DNA of 13,411 bases, from NCBI GenBank assembly GCA_028817635.1, contig JAPPPH010000367.1, forward strand, positions 1 through 13,411, written 5' to 3'. Position 1 is the first letter of the stretch. Each line of letters starts with the position of its first letter. The notes beneath the pieces are model-generated. The model did not search any database. It was not told the DNA's origin and was given only the letters and a program-made list of their open reading frames with translations. The DNA comes from Verrucomicrobiales bacterium (GTDB lineage Bacteria; Verrucomicrobiota; Verrucomicrobiia; Limisphaerales; UBA1096). Shown here piece by piece: positions 1-8,800 of this stretch. The position numbers and the translations under genes are program-made.

Positions 1-1
1 C

Positions 2-772
2 GACCTGACTCGAAACAGGCACTCACAAATCCAAGTGGCCGCCGTCCAAAAACTCGCTGAGACCGCGCCCAAACTGTTCGCGGAAAAACTGTCCAGCTCC
101 TGGGACAAGCTCAGTGAACCGGCGCAACAGGCATTCATCGGCAGCCTTGGCAGGGACGCGAGCGACGAGGGACACAAAATCCTTAGCAAGAATTTCGCTT
201 CGCTGCTGGATGGCAAGCTGCCCAAGGCGTTGGAGCTGGACGTGATCACCGCGGCCAAGGTGCGACAATCAAAAAGTCTGAAACAGTTCATTGAGCGGTA
301 TGAAGCCGGGCAATCAGCGAAGGACCCCATTGCCCAATATCAGGCCACCCTTGCTGGTGGAGACGCCGCGAAGGGGAAGCAGGTTTACGAGAATCACGTG
401 GCCGCCCAGTGCGTCCGCTGCCACGACGCCGGCGGTCAGGGGAAACAGGTCGGGCCGGTGTTGACCGGCATCAGCAAGCGGGTGAACAAAGAATACCTGC
501 TACGCTCGCTCGTCACGCCTAACTCGGAAATCGCGAAGGGCTTTGGTGTGACGGTTGTCGAACTCAACGATGGGAAGACACTCGTGGGCCACGTGGAAAA
601 ACGAACCGACTCATCGTTAACCTTGATCCCTCCACAGGGAAAAACGATCGAGATTTCCAGGGGAGAGATCAAAAAAATCACCGAGACAAAAACTTCGGTG
701 ATGCCACCGATGGGAGCGATCCTGACAAAACACGAACTCCGCGACCTGATCGCCTACCTCGAGACTCTTTAA
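2..772 (+). CDS. PVC-type haem-binding domain protein (cytochrome c), 3' part
   Basis: This is the C-terminal part of a larger protein: the frame stays open to the left edge, so the GTG at 35 is probably internal. About 257 residues are visible. The first ~110 are helical and charged, like the HEAT-type segment that usually precedes this domain. A cytochrome c-like module follows: Gly-Gly-Asp-Ala-Ala-Lys-Gly-Lys, then the haem c attachment motif CVRCH (410-424), a GPVLTGI stretch, the dGkxLxGhve segment, and SVMPPMG (698-718), which holds the likely distal Met ligand. It ends in a typical 'LRDLIAYLETL'. This order matches the TIGR02603 haem-binding family, common in Planctomycetota and Verrucomicrobiota. 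Members are exported and are often fused to sugar-dehydrogenase-like beta-propellers, suggesting periplasmic electron transfer. The N-terminal partner domain is outside the window, so the substrate is unknown. Family call sure; full function not. Confidence 0.9.
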   Translation, partial: DLTRNRHSQIQVAAVQKLAETAPKLFAEKLSSSWDKLSEPAQQAFIGSLGRDASDEGHKILSKNFASLLDGKLPKALELDVITAAKVRQSKSLKQFIERYEAGQSAKDPIAQYQATLAGGDAAKGKQVYENHVAAQCVRCHDAGGQGKQVGPVLTGISKRVNKEYLLRSLVTPNSEIAKGFGVTVVELNDGKTLVGHVEKRTDSSLTLIPPQGKTIEISRGEIKKITETKTSVMPPMGAILTKHELRDLIAYLETL

Positions 773-775
773 CTG

Positions 776-789
776 CGCTTGGCCAAGCG
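776..789. repeat. 14-bp palindrome CGCTTGGCCAAGCG in a convergent gap
   Basis: A perfect copy of the iterated palindrome starts 4 nt after the cytochrome stop codon and ends 8 nt before the ileS stop. It fills most of the 25-bp gap between the convergent genes. As RNA it could form only a 5-bp stem with a GGCC loop, and no U-tract follows on either strand, so it is not a classical intrinsic terminator. Confidence 0.9.
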
Positions 790-797
790 GAACGGCG

Positions 798-3614
798 TTA
801 ACTCACCGCCTCGACGCAGCGTGTGCAGAGGGTGGCGTGCTCGTCGTGGGAGCCAACGCTGGGTTCCCAGCGCCAGCAGCGTTCACATTTTTCGCCGTCG
901 GCATTGGCCACAGTCACCTGAAGTTCCTCCGACTCACCTTCGCTCAAGGTTAACTGCGATACGTTTACAAGTTCGCGCAAGTCTTCCTGATGCGCTTGGC
1001 CAATCTCGAGCTCACGACCGGTGCCAGTGAGGGCCACGCAAGCCTCGAGCCCTTTGCCGATGCGCTTGGCCTGCCGCGCCTCTTCCAGCACAGGCAGGGC
1101 GCGTTCGCGGATGGCGAACAGAGTTTGCCAGTTGGCGGCCTCGTCAGCACTGATGCTGAACTCGAACGGTTCCCAGTCGGCCAAGTGTACGCTGCCACTG
1201 TCGAGGTGCGGGATAGCCTCCCACGCCTCGTCGGCTGTAAAGACGAGCATTGGCGATAGCATCTTGGTGAACGACTGGATGAGTCGATAAAGCGCAGTCT
1301 GTGTGGATCGGCGACGCGGCGAATTGGCTGGCGAGGTGTAGAGCCGGTCCTTGACCGTGTCGTGGTACACTGCCGACAACTCCACAGAAACAAATTGCGT
1401 GATCCGCTGGTAGGCGGCGTGAAACTCGCACGCATCAAACGCTGTACGCACATCGGCATCGAGCTTGGCGAACGCGTCGAGAATCCAGCGGTCGAGTCCG
1501 GTCAATTCGTCATCGGCAACAGTGTGCTGCGCGGGGTCAAAGTCGTACAGGTTGCTCAGTTGATATCGGAGGGCATTGCGGATACCGCGATACGCCTCCG
1601 CGACCTTCTTGATGCGTTCCTCACTGACGGTGATGTCGTTTCGAAAATCCTGCGACGCCACCCACAGCCGGACGATGTCCGCTCCGTAGTTGCCGACGTA
1701 CGCCTCGGCAGTCTGCGGCTTGGCATAGCCGCCGTCCTGTTTGCTTTTGGAAATCTTTTCGCGATCGGCATCGACCATGAAGCCGTGGGTCAACACGTTG
1801 CGGTACGGCGCAACGCCGTTGCCGGCGAGCGACAGGAGCAGCGACGATTGAAACCAGCCGCGATGCTGGTCGCTGCCCTCGAGGTAATAGTCGGCCTGCC
1901 ACGCGTCGGGCGTGCCGGCCTCGGCACCCGGACGACCCAGCTCGCTGCGCTGCATCAGTACCGAGCGCGACGACGAGCCGGAATCGATCCAGACGTCGAG
2001 CGTGTCGGTGGATTTGCCGACCGCCTCGGCGCCGTCCCAGTCGGCCGGCTTAACCGCAGCCCACAAGTCGGCCAGCTCGCGCTCGAACCAAACATTGGAG
2101 CCATGCGACTGCACGAGATCAGCGGTGTTACGGACGATACGTGCATCGAGAATCGGCTCGCCCTGCGCGTCATAAAACGCCGGGATCGGCACGCCCCACG
2201 ATCGCTGCCGGGAGATGCACCAGTCGGGGCGCGACTGCACGGCGCCCTCGATTCGGTTTCGGCCCCAGCCGGGCACCCAATTGACGCTGTCGATCGCAGC
2301 GAGCGCCTTATCGCGAAACCCATCGTGGTCGATGTTGACGAACCACTGATCCATCGCGCGAAAAATCACCGGCGACTTGCTGCGCCAACAGTGCGGGTAG
2401 CTGTGCTCGTATTTTTCTTCAAAGGCCAATTTGTTCCCAGCCTTGAGCAGTTCGATGACGGCTTCATTTGCCTCGCTTCGACCGTTCTTCGGCAGGATTT
2501 GTTTACCGACCAGTTCGTCGGAAATCTGCTGTTCCTCCGGCAGATCTGCAGTGCGGGCGAGGCATCCGCTGTCATCGACCGGCGAGTAGATTGGTAAGTC
2601 ATTGTTGCGGCCAAGGTTGTAATCGTCCTGACCGTGGCCGGGCGCGATATGGACCAACCCGGTGCCGGCACTGTCGTCCACAAACAAGTCACCGGCGAAC
2701 AGCTTGCCCGTGCGGTTGCAGAACGGATGGTGATACTCGAACTCCTCCAGTTGATCGCCCTGCACCGTGCGCAAAATTTCAAAGTCACCCGCCCAACCGC
2801 ACTTCTCCACAACCGTATCGAGTAACGGCACACTGACGAGAAACGCCTCCTCACCAACACGGATGAGTTGGTAATCGAATCGCGAATTATACGCCACCGC
2901 GAGATTCGCAGGGAGCGTCCACGGCGTGGTCGTCCAGATCAACAGGTGCATGTCGGTCTCGCCCACAATTGGAAACTTTACATACACACTCTGGCTGACG
3001 TGATCCTGATACTCCACCTCGGCCTCGGCCAACGCCGTACGGCACGGGATGCTCCAGTAAACCGGCTTCTTGCCGCGATAGACAAATCCCTTCTCAACCA
3101 AGTCGGCGAACAGACGCAGTTCCTCCGCCTCGTAAGCGGGGTTCAACGTGAGGTATGGGTTGTCCCACTCGCCCAGCACACCAAGCCGCTTGAACTGCTC
3201 GCGCTGCGTGTCGATGAAGCCCAGCGCGTACTCCTCGCACGCCTTGCGGATGGCGGCCGGCGTGGCGTCGGTGTTGCCGTCCTTGCGCATCTGTTGCGTG
3301 ACCTTGAATTCGATCGGCAATCCGTGGCAGTCCCAGCCCGGCACATACGGCACATGTTTGCCGCGCAGCGTCTGGTACTTGAGAATGAAGTCCTTGAGAA
3401 TCTTGTTTAGAGCCGTGCCGATGTGCACATCGCCATTGGCAAACGGTGGGCCGTCGTGCAGCAGAAACCGCTCCGCGCCCTCGCGTCGTTTCTGGATTTG
3501 TTCGTACAAGCTGTTCGCATACCACTTGGCCAAGCGCTCCGGCTCACGTTGCACCAAGCCGGCGCGCATCGGGAAATCCGTCTGCGGAAGGTTTAGCGTA
3601 TTTTTATACTCCAT
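798..3614 (-). CDS. ileS: Isoleucyl-tRNA synthetase
   Basis: Charges tRNA-Ile with isoleucine in the cytoplasm (class Ia synthetase). The 938-residue length equals that of E. coli IleS. Visible features: the HIGH-type signature GDVHIG at residues 62-66, the CP1 editing domain with WTTTPWTLPANLAV and GTGLVHIAPGHG, the KISKS form of the KMSKS loop at 620-624, an anticodon-binding domain, and a C-terminal zinc knuckle with C910, C913, C930 and C933. I start at the ATG at 3614 (MEYKNTLNLP, matching the family N-terminus) rather than the upstream in-frame TTG at 3629, which would add five residues. A GAG lies just upstream, but there is no clear Shine-Dalgarno. It is apparently transcribed alone: the upstream gene on the same strand ends 384 bp away, beyond a repeat element. 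No T-box-like leader is seen. It contains one exact iterated palindrome (3525-3534) and a near copy at 995-1004. Confidence 0.98.
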   Translation of the reverse strand: MEYKNTLNLPQTDFPMRAGLVQREPERLAKWYANSLYEQIQKRREGAERFLLHDGPPFANGDVHIGTALNKILKDFILKYQTLRGKHVPYVPGWDCHGLPIEFKVTQQMRKDGNTDATPAAIRKACEEYALGFIDTQREQFKRLGVLGEWDNPYLTLNPAYEAEELRLFADLVEKGFVYRGKKPVYWSIPCRTALAEAEVEYQDHVSQSVYVKFPIVGETDMHLLIWTTTPWTLPANLAVAYNSRFDYQLIRVGEEAFLVSVPLLDTVVEKCGWAGDFEILRTVQGDQLEEFEYHHPFCNRTGKLFAGDLFVDDSAGTGLVHIAPGHGQDDYNLGRNNDLPIYSPVDDSGCLARTADLPEEQQISDELVGKQILPKNGRSEANEAVIELLKAGNKLAFEEKYEHSYPHCWRSKSPVIFRAMDQWFVNIDHDGFRDKALAAIDSVNWVPGWGRNRIEGAVQSRPDWCISRQRSWGVPIPAFYDAQGEPILDARIVRNTADLVQSHGSNVWFERELADLWAAVKPADWDGAEAVGKSTDTLDVWIDSGSSSRSVLMQRSELGRPGAEAGTPDAWQADYYLEGSDQHRGWFQSSLLLSLAGNGVAPYRNVLTHGFMVDADREKISKSKQDGGYAKPQTAEAYVGNYGADIVRLWVASQDFRNDITVSEERIKKVAEAYRGIRNALRYQLSNLYDFDPAQHTVADDELTGLDRWILDAFAKLDADVRTAFDACEFHAAYQRITQFVSVELSAVYHDTVKDRLYTSPANSPRRRSTQTALYRLIQSFTKMLSPMLVFTADEAWEAIPHLDSGSVHLADWEPFEFSISADEAANWQTLFAIRERALPVLEEARQAKRIGKGLEACVALTGTGRELEIGQAHQEDLRELVNVSQLTLSEGESEELQVTVANADGEKCERCWRWEPSVGSHDEHATLCTRCVEAVS
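995..1004. repeat. Near copy of the iterated palindrome in ileS
   Basis: CTTGGCCAAT, one mismatch from CTTGGCCAAG and preceded by GCG. It is read on the minus strand as Ile-Gly-Gln. Confidence 0.7.
3525..3534. repeat. Iterated palindrome CTTGGCCAAG in ileS
   Basis: An exact 10-mer, read on the minus strand as Leu-Ala-Lys in 'ERLAKWYAN'. E. coli IleS has LARW at the equivalent position, so this copy sits at a conserved site and needed no inserted residues. Confidence 0.85.
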
Positions 3615-3656
3615 CTCTAACTCGCCCAACCGGGCAGGCGCGGCAACCTACCAGCC

Positions 3657-3670
3657 CGCTTGGCCAAGCG
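3657..3670. repeat. 14-bp palindrome upstream of ileS
   Basis: A perfect CGCTTGGCCAAGCG, 42 bp upstream of the chosen ileS ATG. It could lie in the ileS leader or promoter region. A degenerate half site (agccaagcgct) follows about 20 bp further out. Confidence 0.9.
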
Positions 3671-3745
3671 AAATAAATTATTCAGAAAACAGCCAAGCGC
3701 TCGACACGATTGGTGCGATTTCTTTTTTGAAGAATAGATGTAATT

Positions 3746-3950
3746 GAAAATCCCAACGGGATTTCATTCTACAGCCCAAGGTTGCAACCAAAGGATGCTA
3801 CCTTGGGGATCACGCCCAAAAATAAGTAAAACTCTGAAAGGGTTTCATGGTAGTGAAACCCCTTCAGGGTTCATGTTTTCACTGCGAATACCCAAGGTAG
3901 AAACTACGTTTCAACCTTGGGCTTTATCGTGAAATCCCTTCGGGATTTTC
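3746..3950. repeat. Nested inverted-repeat element, 205 bp
   Basis: The outer 39-nt arms (3746-3784 and 3912-3950) pair with 33 of 39 positions matching. Each arm contains its own small hairpin, GAAATCCC-nnn-GGGATTT(T)C, and a CCCAAGGTTG block. An inner pair, CTACCTTGGG (3799-3808) with CCCAAGGTAG (3891-3900), is perfect. The centre (3834-3867) is a further 14-bp stem with one mismatch around a 6-nt loop. The whole unit could fold as a long rod or cruciform. From general knowledge, similar 'CCCAAGGTTG / AACGGGATTTC' intergenic repeats occur in PVC and some other environmental genomes, so this is probably a REP/MITE-like dispersed element. No transposase is present, and no target-site duplication is obvious. 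Confidence 0.75.
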
Positions 3951-3980
3951 CAGCTTATGCTTTCGCCTACTCCTAACCTA

Positions 3981-3998
3981 CTTGGCCAAGCGCTTGGC
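3981..3998. repeat. Two overlapping palindromes at the GH97 gene end
   Basis: CTTGGCCAAG (3981-3990) overlaps a second perfect palindrome, GCCAAGCGCTTGGC (3985-3998), which touches the GH97 stop codon (3999-4001). The arrangement looks like two iterated-palindrome units run together. It would lie in the 3' end of the operon transcript, with no U-tract after it. Confidence 0.8.
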
Positions 3999-5852
3999 TT
4001 AGTATTTTGGTATGAGGCGGATGGCGACGCCTCCCTGCTTGCTCAGGTGCGTTTCGAAAACGGAACCCGCCGTTACTTCGCGGCACTCGATGCCCACGTT
4101 GGTGCGGGTGTTCGCTGAGTCGTCGTCGCTGTAGATGTGTGCGGTGTACTTTTTGCCGTTCGGCAGGAAATCAAAGGACACCTTCACGTCCCGAGACTGC
4201 ACAGCGTTGAAGCTGCCCACGAACCAGTTTTTCCCACTGCGCCGCGCGATGGTCGCGTAGGTGCCAATTTTGGATTCCAAAACCTTCAACTCATCCCACG
4301 TCACGGGGAGGTGCGTGAAGAACTCGAGCTCCTGATCCTTGCTCATCTGTGACGGCTGGTCGTACCAGAACAAAAACTGGAGCGGACTAAAAAAACAGAC
4401 CGACTTCGCCAACTGGCTGGCATGTGACGAGGTGTCCTGAACGAAACCAGCGTAATAACAAAACGTGTGATCCGCCGGCCCGGCGATCATGCGAGTAAAA
4501 AGATTGGCCAACGCCTGCTCGTGCGGCGGCCGCGTTTCGTCGCCGCCGATGCCCTCCGCCGTCAGGAAATTCGGGTACGTCCGCTCGACGCCGGTCATGC
4601 GGTACTCGTCGTGGACATCAACGATCATCCCGTACTCGGCGCACTTGCGAATCGCGTCGTGCAGCCACGCCGTCCATTTTTGCGAACCGTGCTGCACAAA
4701 ACCAAACTTGATCCCGGCGATGCCCCACTCCTTGTAGACCGGCAACAACTCGTCGAGCTGACTCTCGAGGTGCCGGCGATTGACGTAGAGAATCACACCG
4801 ATGCCGTGTTGCTTGGCATACTTCAACACCTTTTGCAGGTCGAGCCCCCGGCGCGAAACCGTCCGTGCATCGGATTCCTCCCGATCCTGCGGACCGTACC
4901 AGCCGGCATCGAACTCGATGTACTCCAGCCCGTACTCAACTGCAAAGTCCACGCAGTCGATACCGCCCTGCGTGGAGAGCGTCACATCGCGGATCACCTT
5001 CCCGGGCTTGATCCAACTCGTGTCACTGATTTTCGACGGCGCGTTGAGGTTCAAAATGAGGTGGTTGTTCTCGAGCAACTCGCCCGCTGTGTCGCCGGCC
5101 ATGACCACCCGCCACGGGGTGGTGAGTGGCAGCTTGGACACGACCGGCCCGTGCAACCGCGAGACCAATGCCGTGTTTGATCCGTCCGGCCGCCGGACAC
5201 GCATCCGGGCATAGTCCACCAGCGCCGCCTCGGCCACGGCGATCACCTTGCCCTCCGCCGTCTCGAGCACGCACGGGCGCTCGAGGTTGTGGCGTGATTC
5301 GCTCAACTTAATCTTCGAATAAAGCCCCTGCGCCGAGGTCACTGCCCAGACATCGTGATCAGCGGTGAATTGAAATTCCGTGTGCTCCGAGGCGATGTGC
5401 AACGTGTCGCCGCCCGGCCCCTTGTCGATAATGTAGCGGAACGCCACCCCCTCGTCGTACGCCCGCACCTCGAGCCGGAACGCCGCACCGTCCTCGCGGC
5501 TGTACCCCACTGTCGCGCCGTTGTAGCGATCGTGGATCACCGAGCGTTCACCCCAAACCGGCTTCCATGTGTCGTTGGACTCGGAGAGATTCAACTCCGT
5601 CAACGGCCCGAAGCCGCGGGTCCAGTCGTTGTCCCCGTCCAGCACAAACCCGAGTCCGCTTGGCTTGATAATCTCCCCGCCGCGCCACAGCACACGGTAG
5701 GTCGGTCGCCCACCCTCACCCGTGGTCAGTTCGATGGCAAATCGGCCATTCGGAGATTGAACAGTTGCCGACTTGGCCAAAGCCGCCTGGCCAAGGCCCA
5801 AGATGGCAACAAGCAATACGGCACACGACAGTACCCGAAAAGAAAATGGCAT
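3999..5852 (-). CDS. Secreted glycoside hydrolase family 97 protein
   Basis: 617 residues. An N-terminal signal peptide (about 1-26, hydrophobic stretch then ALA-KS) implies export. Three GH97 parts follow in order: an N-terminal beta-sandwich (about 28-275), a TIM-barrel catalytic domain (about 280-515; FDAGW with D315, ILYVNRRH, the RTYPNFLTAEG block) and a C-terminal beta domain with NWFVGSFN and 'GGVAIRLIP'. Family members hydrolyse alpha-glucosides or alpha-galactosides by inverting or retaining mechanisms. The strand that carries the Asp nucleophile in retaining members reads GIKFGFVQ (K382, G384) and lacks that Asp, more like the inverting SusB type. Other acidic candidates are D415 and E416 in HDEYR, E433 in AEG and E439 in GGDE. 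The start is ATG with no clear Shine-Dalgarno, 42 bp after the CotH/LTD gene, so probably the last gene of that operon. Family sure; substrate and mechanism not. Confidence 0.9.
   Translation of the reverse strand: MPFSFRVLSCAVLLVAILGLGQAALAKSATVQSPNGRFAIELTTGEGGRPTYRVLWRGGEIIKPSGLGFVLDGDNDWTRGFGPLTELNLSESNDTWKPVWGERSVIHDRYNGATVGYSREDGAAFRLEVRAYDEGVAFRYIIDKGPGGDTLHIASEHTEFQFTADHDVWAVTSAQGLYSKIKLSESRHNLERPCVLETAEGKVIAVAEAALVDYARMRVRRPDGSNTALVSRLHGPVVSKLPLTTPWRVVMAGDTAGELLENNHLILNLNAPSKISDTSWIKPGKVIRDVTLSTQGGIDCVDFAVEYGLEYIEFDAGWYGPQDREESDARTVSRRGLDLQKVLKYAKQHGIGVILYVNRRHLESQLDELLPVYKEWGIAGIKFGFVQHGSQKWTAWLHDAIRKCAEYGMIVDVHDEYRMTGVERTYPNFLTAEGIGGDETRPPHEQALANLFTRMIAGPADHTFCYYAGFVQDTSSHASQLAKSVCFFSPLQFLFWYDQPSQMSKDQELEFFTHLPVTWDELKVLESKIGTYATIARRSGKNWFVGSFNAVQSRDVKVSFDFLPNGKKYTAHIYSDDDSANTRTNVGIECREVTAGSVFETHLSKQGGVAIRLIPKY
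4504..4511. repeat. Core octamer TTGGCCAA in the GH97 gene
   Basis: Only the 8-bp core is intact (flanks A and C). It is read as Leu-Ala-Asn, the same frame as the Leu-Ala-Lys copies. It could be a decayed copy or chance. Confidence 0.4.
5772..5796. repeat. Two near copies of the palindrome in the GH97 signal peptide
   Basis: CTTGGCCAAA (5772-5781) and CCTGGCCAAGG (5786-5796) lie close together and encode the LGQAALAK part of the signal peptide. One is read as Leu-Ala-Lys and the other as Leu-Gly-Gln. Confidence 0.6.
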
Positions 5853-5894
5853 GGCGAAACGGAACCAAAAAAACCTGCCGCCTGCAAGGCGACA

Positions 5895-8800
5895 CTACTC
5901 ACCATCCGGCAGGACAAGCAGACGGTAGTACTGCTGAACCGAATCCTGCGCCGGCAGCAGCCACTCCGCCTTGCCATCAACCAGTGTGACTGCAAAGACC
6001 GGTTTCCACTCCGCCTGGCCAAGCGCGTCGCTAGACTGCAGCTCCACCTGAAGCCGCTCCGGGCCAAGCAGCAGCAACCGCAGGCCGCCAACCCGGCGGG
6101 TGATCTGCAACTGCAATTCCCGGCCGTCATCCACCGGCTTGGCCAAGCGATTCGGCCGGCCCGGCGTCGGCGTACCATCGAACGAAACGATTTGCACCGC
6201 CCCGTCCGGATAGCGTCCCTCGGAGACATCGCGCTGCTGCTGGCCAAACTCGACGGCGTCGATCAGCACCCCGTTCGGTTTCGCCAACACGATCGTCTCC
6301 CCGGATCGGCGCAGCTTGAAGCCAAGCTGATCCGCCCGCTTGGCCAAGCCGGCATCCGCAACCAGTTGCCAGTAACCGTTGCCCTCGAGAAACGTCAACG
6401 GCGGGAACGGATCGAGACCGCGTTGGGCCAGGCGATCCGACATCGTCAGGCCGAAAAGTGCGACTGGCCTTGGCTCGGGGTTGAACAACTCAAGCCAATC
6501 CGGGCCGTTGCGGCGCGAGGCCATCCATTCGTTGATCCGTAGGCCAATCGGGTTGCCAAGCGGTGCGGCAGCGTTTGGCTCGCTGGGCGTTGGTGTGGTC
6601 AACGCCCAAGCGGGTGAGCCGTCCGGCACACGGCCCAGCGCGTAACCAAGCGGCAGCCGACCAAAACCGAGCGAATCCAAAATGCCGTCCGTCTGATCGA
6701 CGAGAAACAGTCGCCCCTCCACGAGGGGCAATGCCACCGGCAGCGTGAACCGGTAAAACCCTCCCGGCGCAATCGTCGCCGCTTCCGGGATCGTCCAACG
6801 GGCCGGCTTGGCAGGGTCATCCGTCAATTGCAGACCACCCACGGAAACCTCCGAGGCGCCCGGGTTGAACAACTCAACCCAGCCGGTGCCATCCGCCTGC
6901 GCGGCGACTTCGTTTAATTGCACCACGATTTCCGGTTTGCCCGTCGGCCCGGGTTCATCCTCCAGCGTGAGTTGCAGGCCAAACACCACATCACTGCTGC
7001 TGCGACTGGCCTGATGCACTTCCACCGCCAGTGTGTTTTCTCCGGCGTTCAACAGCGCAGGATCGAATGTGAACGAATTTCGACGTGCATCGCCTCCGTT
7101 GGCAGCCAGCATCTCGAAATCGATTTCACCATCGGCAGGCATCCGGAAGCGATCACCAAACTCCTCGCCATTCAGGTAAAACACCGCGCCGTCATCAACG
7201 AAGTGCGTGCCCCGCGCCGACGCCGCCCCGGCATCCTCCGGCAACTCGAAGGTCGCCCGGAAGTAGTAGGTCACCTTCCCCCGCTCGTAGTCCACCGGCG
7301 TGCGCAGTGGCACTTCCAGCCTGTCATCCTCGTGTCCCAACGGGCCGGGGCCGCTGTCCCAATCCGAGTCGTCGAAATCGATCGCAAACCAGTCCTCGGC
7401 CGGTTCATTGCCAGAATCCTCGAACCGCCATTCGTGATCGAACGCCACGAGCGTCGCGCCGTCCGGCTCGGGCTCCTCTCCGAATAATTCGGCGGCGGCC
7501 CGGCGGCGGCTGTTCATCCACGATTTCATCTCGCCCCGAACATTCTCCGGGACGTAATGGCCCAGCGACCGGTCGAGCTGCGCGTCGAACTCGCCTTCGG
7601 AGAAAACCGTGTTGAGCAGGTGTGTGAGGGTGCGCCGATACTGCGGCTCGATCTCCGGATGTCGCAGCAACCGGTTCAGCACAGGGATTCTCGCCGCTCC
7701 AAAAAACGTCGCGCCGGGAGACGAGCCGGTATCGCCCTTGCCGAGGATCGTGTCGGTGTCGTAGGCCACGAGCAGAAAACGGGAGTCATCCACACCGCGA
7801 TAAAAACAGTAGTCGTCGTTGAAACCGGTGTTGAGACTCGACTCACTGTTGTTGAGCAGCGCCATCAATGCGAAGTGCGTGAGCCATTGCTCGACATCGA
7901 TCACCTCAGGGACGCGATCGAGCGACAGTTCCTCCTCCGAGTCGATCACGCCTAGCATTTCGATCAGGTCCGACCAGTCGTCCTCGGCGGTGTTGGTCGA
8001 CTTGAACCAGGTGTTGCGGTAGCTGTCCGGCTCCTCGCCACGATAATTGAATCCGCTCGGGGCAATGTTGCGCCGCGCGCGGTATAGGTTACCGCCGTTG
8101 TCAGCCGGGAAATGCACCTCCGCCCAACGGCTGTCGAGTACCTCGTGCGCGGCGTAAAAACCGAACGACCAATTGCCCGGCCCGGCTGCGGTCGGGTCGT
8201 TTTGATTCAACCGCACGCGCACCGGCCACGCGCGTGCCGCCGCCACACCCGACTTCAGCGAGAGAACACTGCCAATGTGTTGCACCCATGAAAACTGGCC
8301 TTTCAGGTTCAAGTCGGTCTGGCCCTGCCACGGTGCATCGCTGCGGAAATGAATCCGGAAATTGCTCGGCTTGCGACCTCGCGAACCGTTGCCGCGATTG
8401 CGCACCCCGACGAGATATCGGCAGGTCGTCCCGTTTTCATCGCGGCTGATGAACGTCGCGTTCATGCGCGCATCGGAGCGTGAACCGCTGGTAATCCTCT
8501 CCCGGTCGCGAAGCTCCGGCCCGGTCATCACCACGCGATACAACGGCCCGGCCTCGATCGGGGAGTCGTCCACGAAGTAAACCGCGTTGGCCGCTTGGCC
8601 AAGCGTACCGTCGAGTTGCCGCGCGGGCGCCGGCCATGCGCGCACTTGGCCAAGTGCATCGGCGGCCGACAAATAAAACTCCACCACCGTGCCACTTGGC
8701 TGCGGTAAAATCTCCGCAGTAAAAAAACCGTCTCCGGCCAGCGCATCCCCTGCTCGACCATCGTCCCGCATCGGGATGGATTGAAACGCACCCGGTTCCT

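Larger units (their letters stand above)
3615..3998. other. Intergenic region rich in repeats, GH97 gene to ileS
   Basis: This is the only gene-free stretch above 300 bp. Reading from the ileS end, it contains a perfect 14-bp iterated palindrome (3657-3670), a half copy (about 3692-3700), a 205-bp nested inverted repeat (3746-3950) and an overlapping double palindrome touching the GH97 stop codon (3981-3998). The ileS promoter should lie here, but I cannot pick convincing -35 and -10 boxes. The segment around 3671-3750 is more AT-rich than the genes around it. A small open frame at 3744-3932 is explained by the repeat and is not called as a gene. Confidence 0.8.

Noticed and set aside
776..789. 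Classical bidirectional intrinsic terminator
   Set aside because: The possible stem is only 5 bp and there is no T-run after it on either strand.
1362..2597. Long plus-strand open frame (411 codons) opposite ileS
   Set aside because: It is entirely antisense to a well-conserved ileS; its translation is Arg-rich with no recognisable domain. GC-rich codon use opens such shadow frames.
3615..3745. T-box or other leader riboswitch controlling ileS
   Set aside because: No T-box consensus, specifier stem or terminator/antiterminator pair is visible, and the lineage is not one in which ileS T-boxes are usual.
3744..3932. Small 62-codon open frame in the intergenic repeat
   Set aside because: It lies almost entirely inside the nested inverted repeat, whose hairpins explain the sequence. 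No ribosome binding site is seen.
5895..5970. C-terminal sorting signal (PEP-CTERM, T9SS or LPXTG type) on the CotH/LTD protein
   Set aside because: The last ~25 residues are polar (PAQDSVQQYYRLLVLPDGE) with no sorting motif, hydrophobic anchor or basic tail.
5355..6542. Plus-strand open frame (395 codons) across the GH97 / CotH-LTD junction
   Set aside because: It is antisense to two supported genes and has low-complexity Arg/Gln/Pro-rich composition with no domain.
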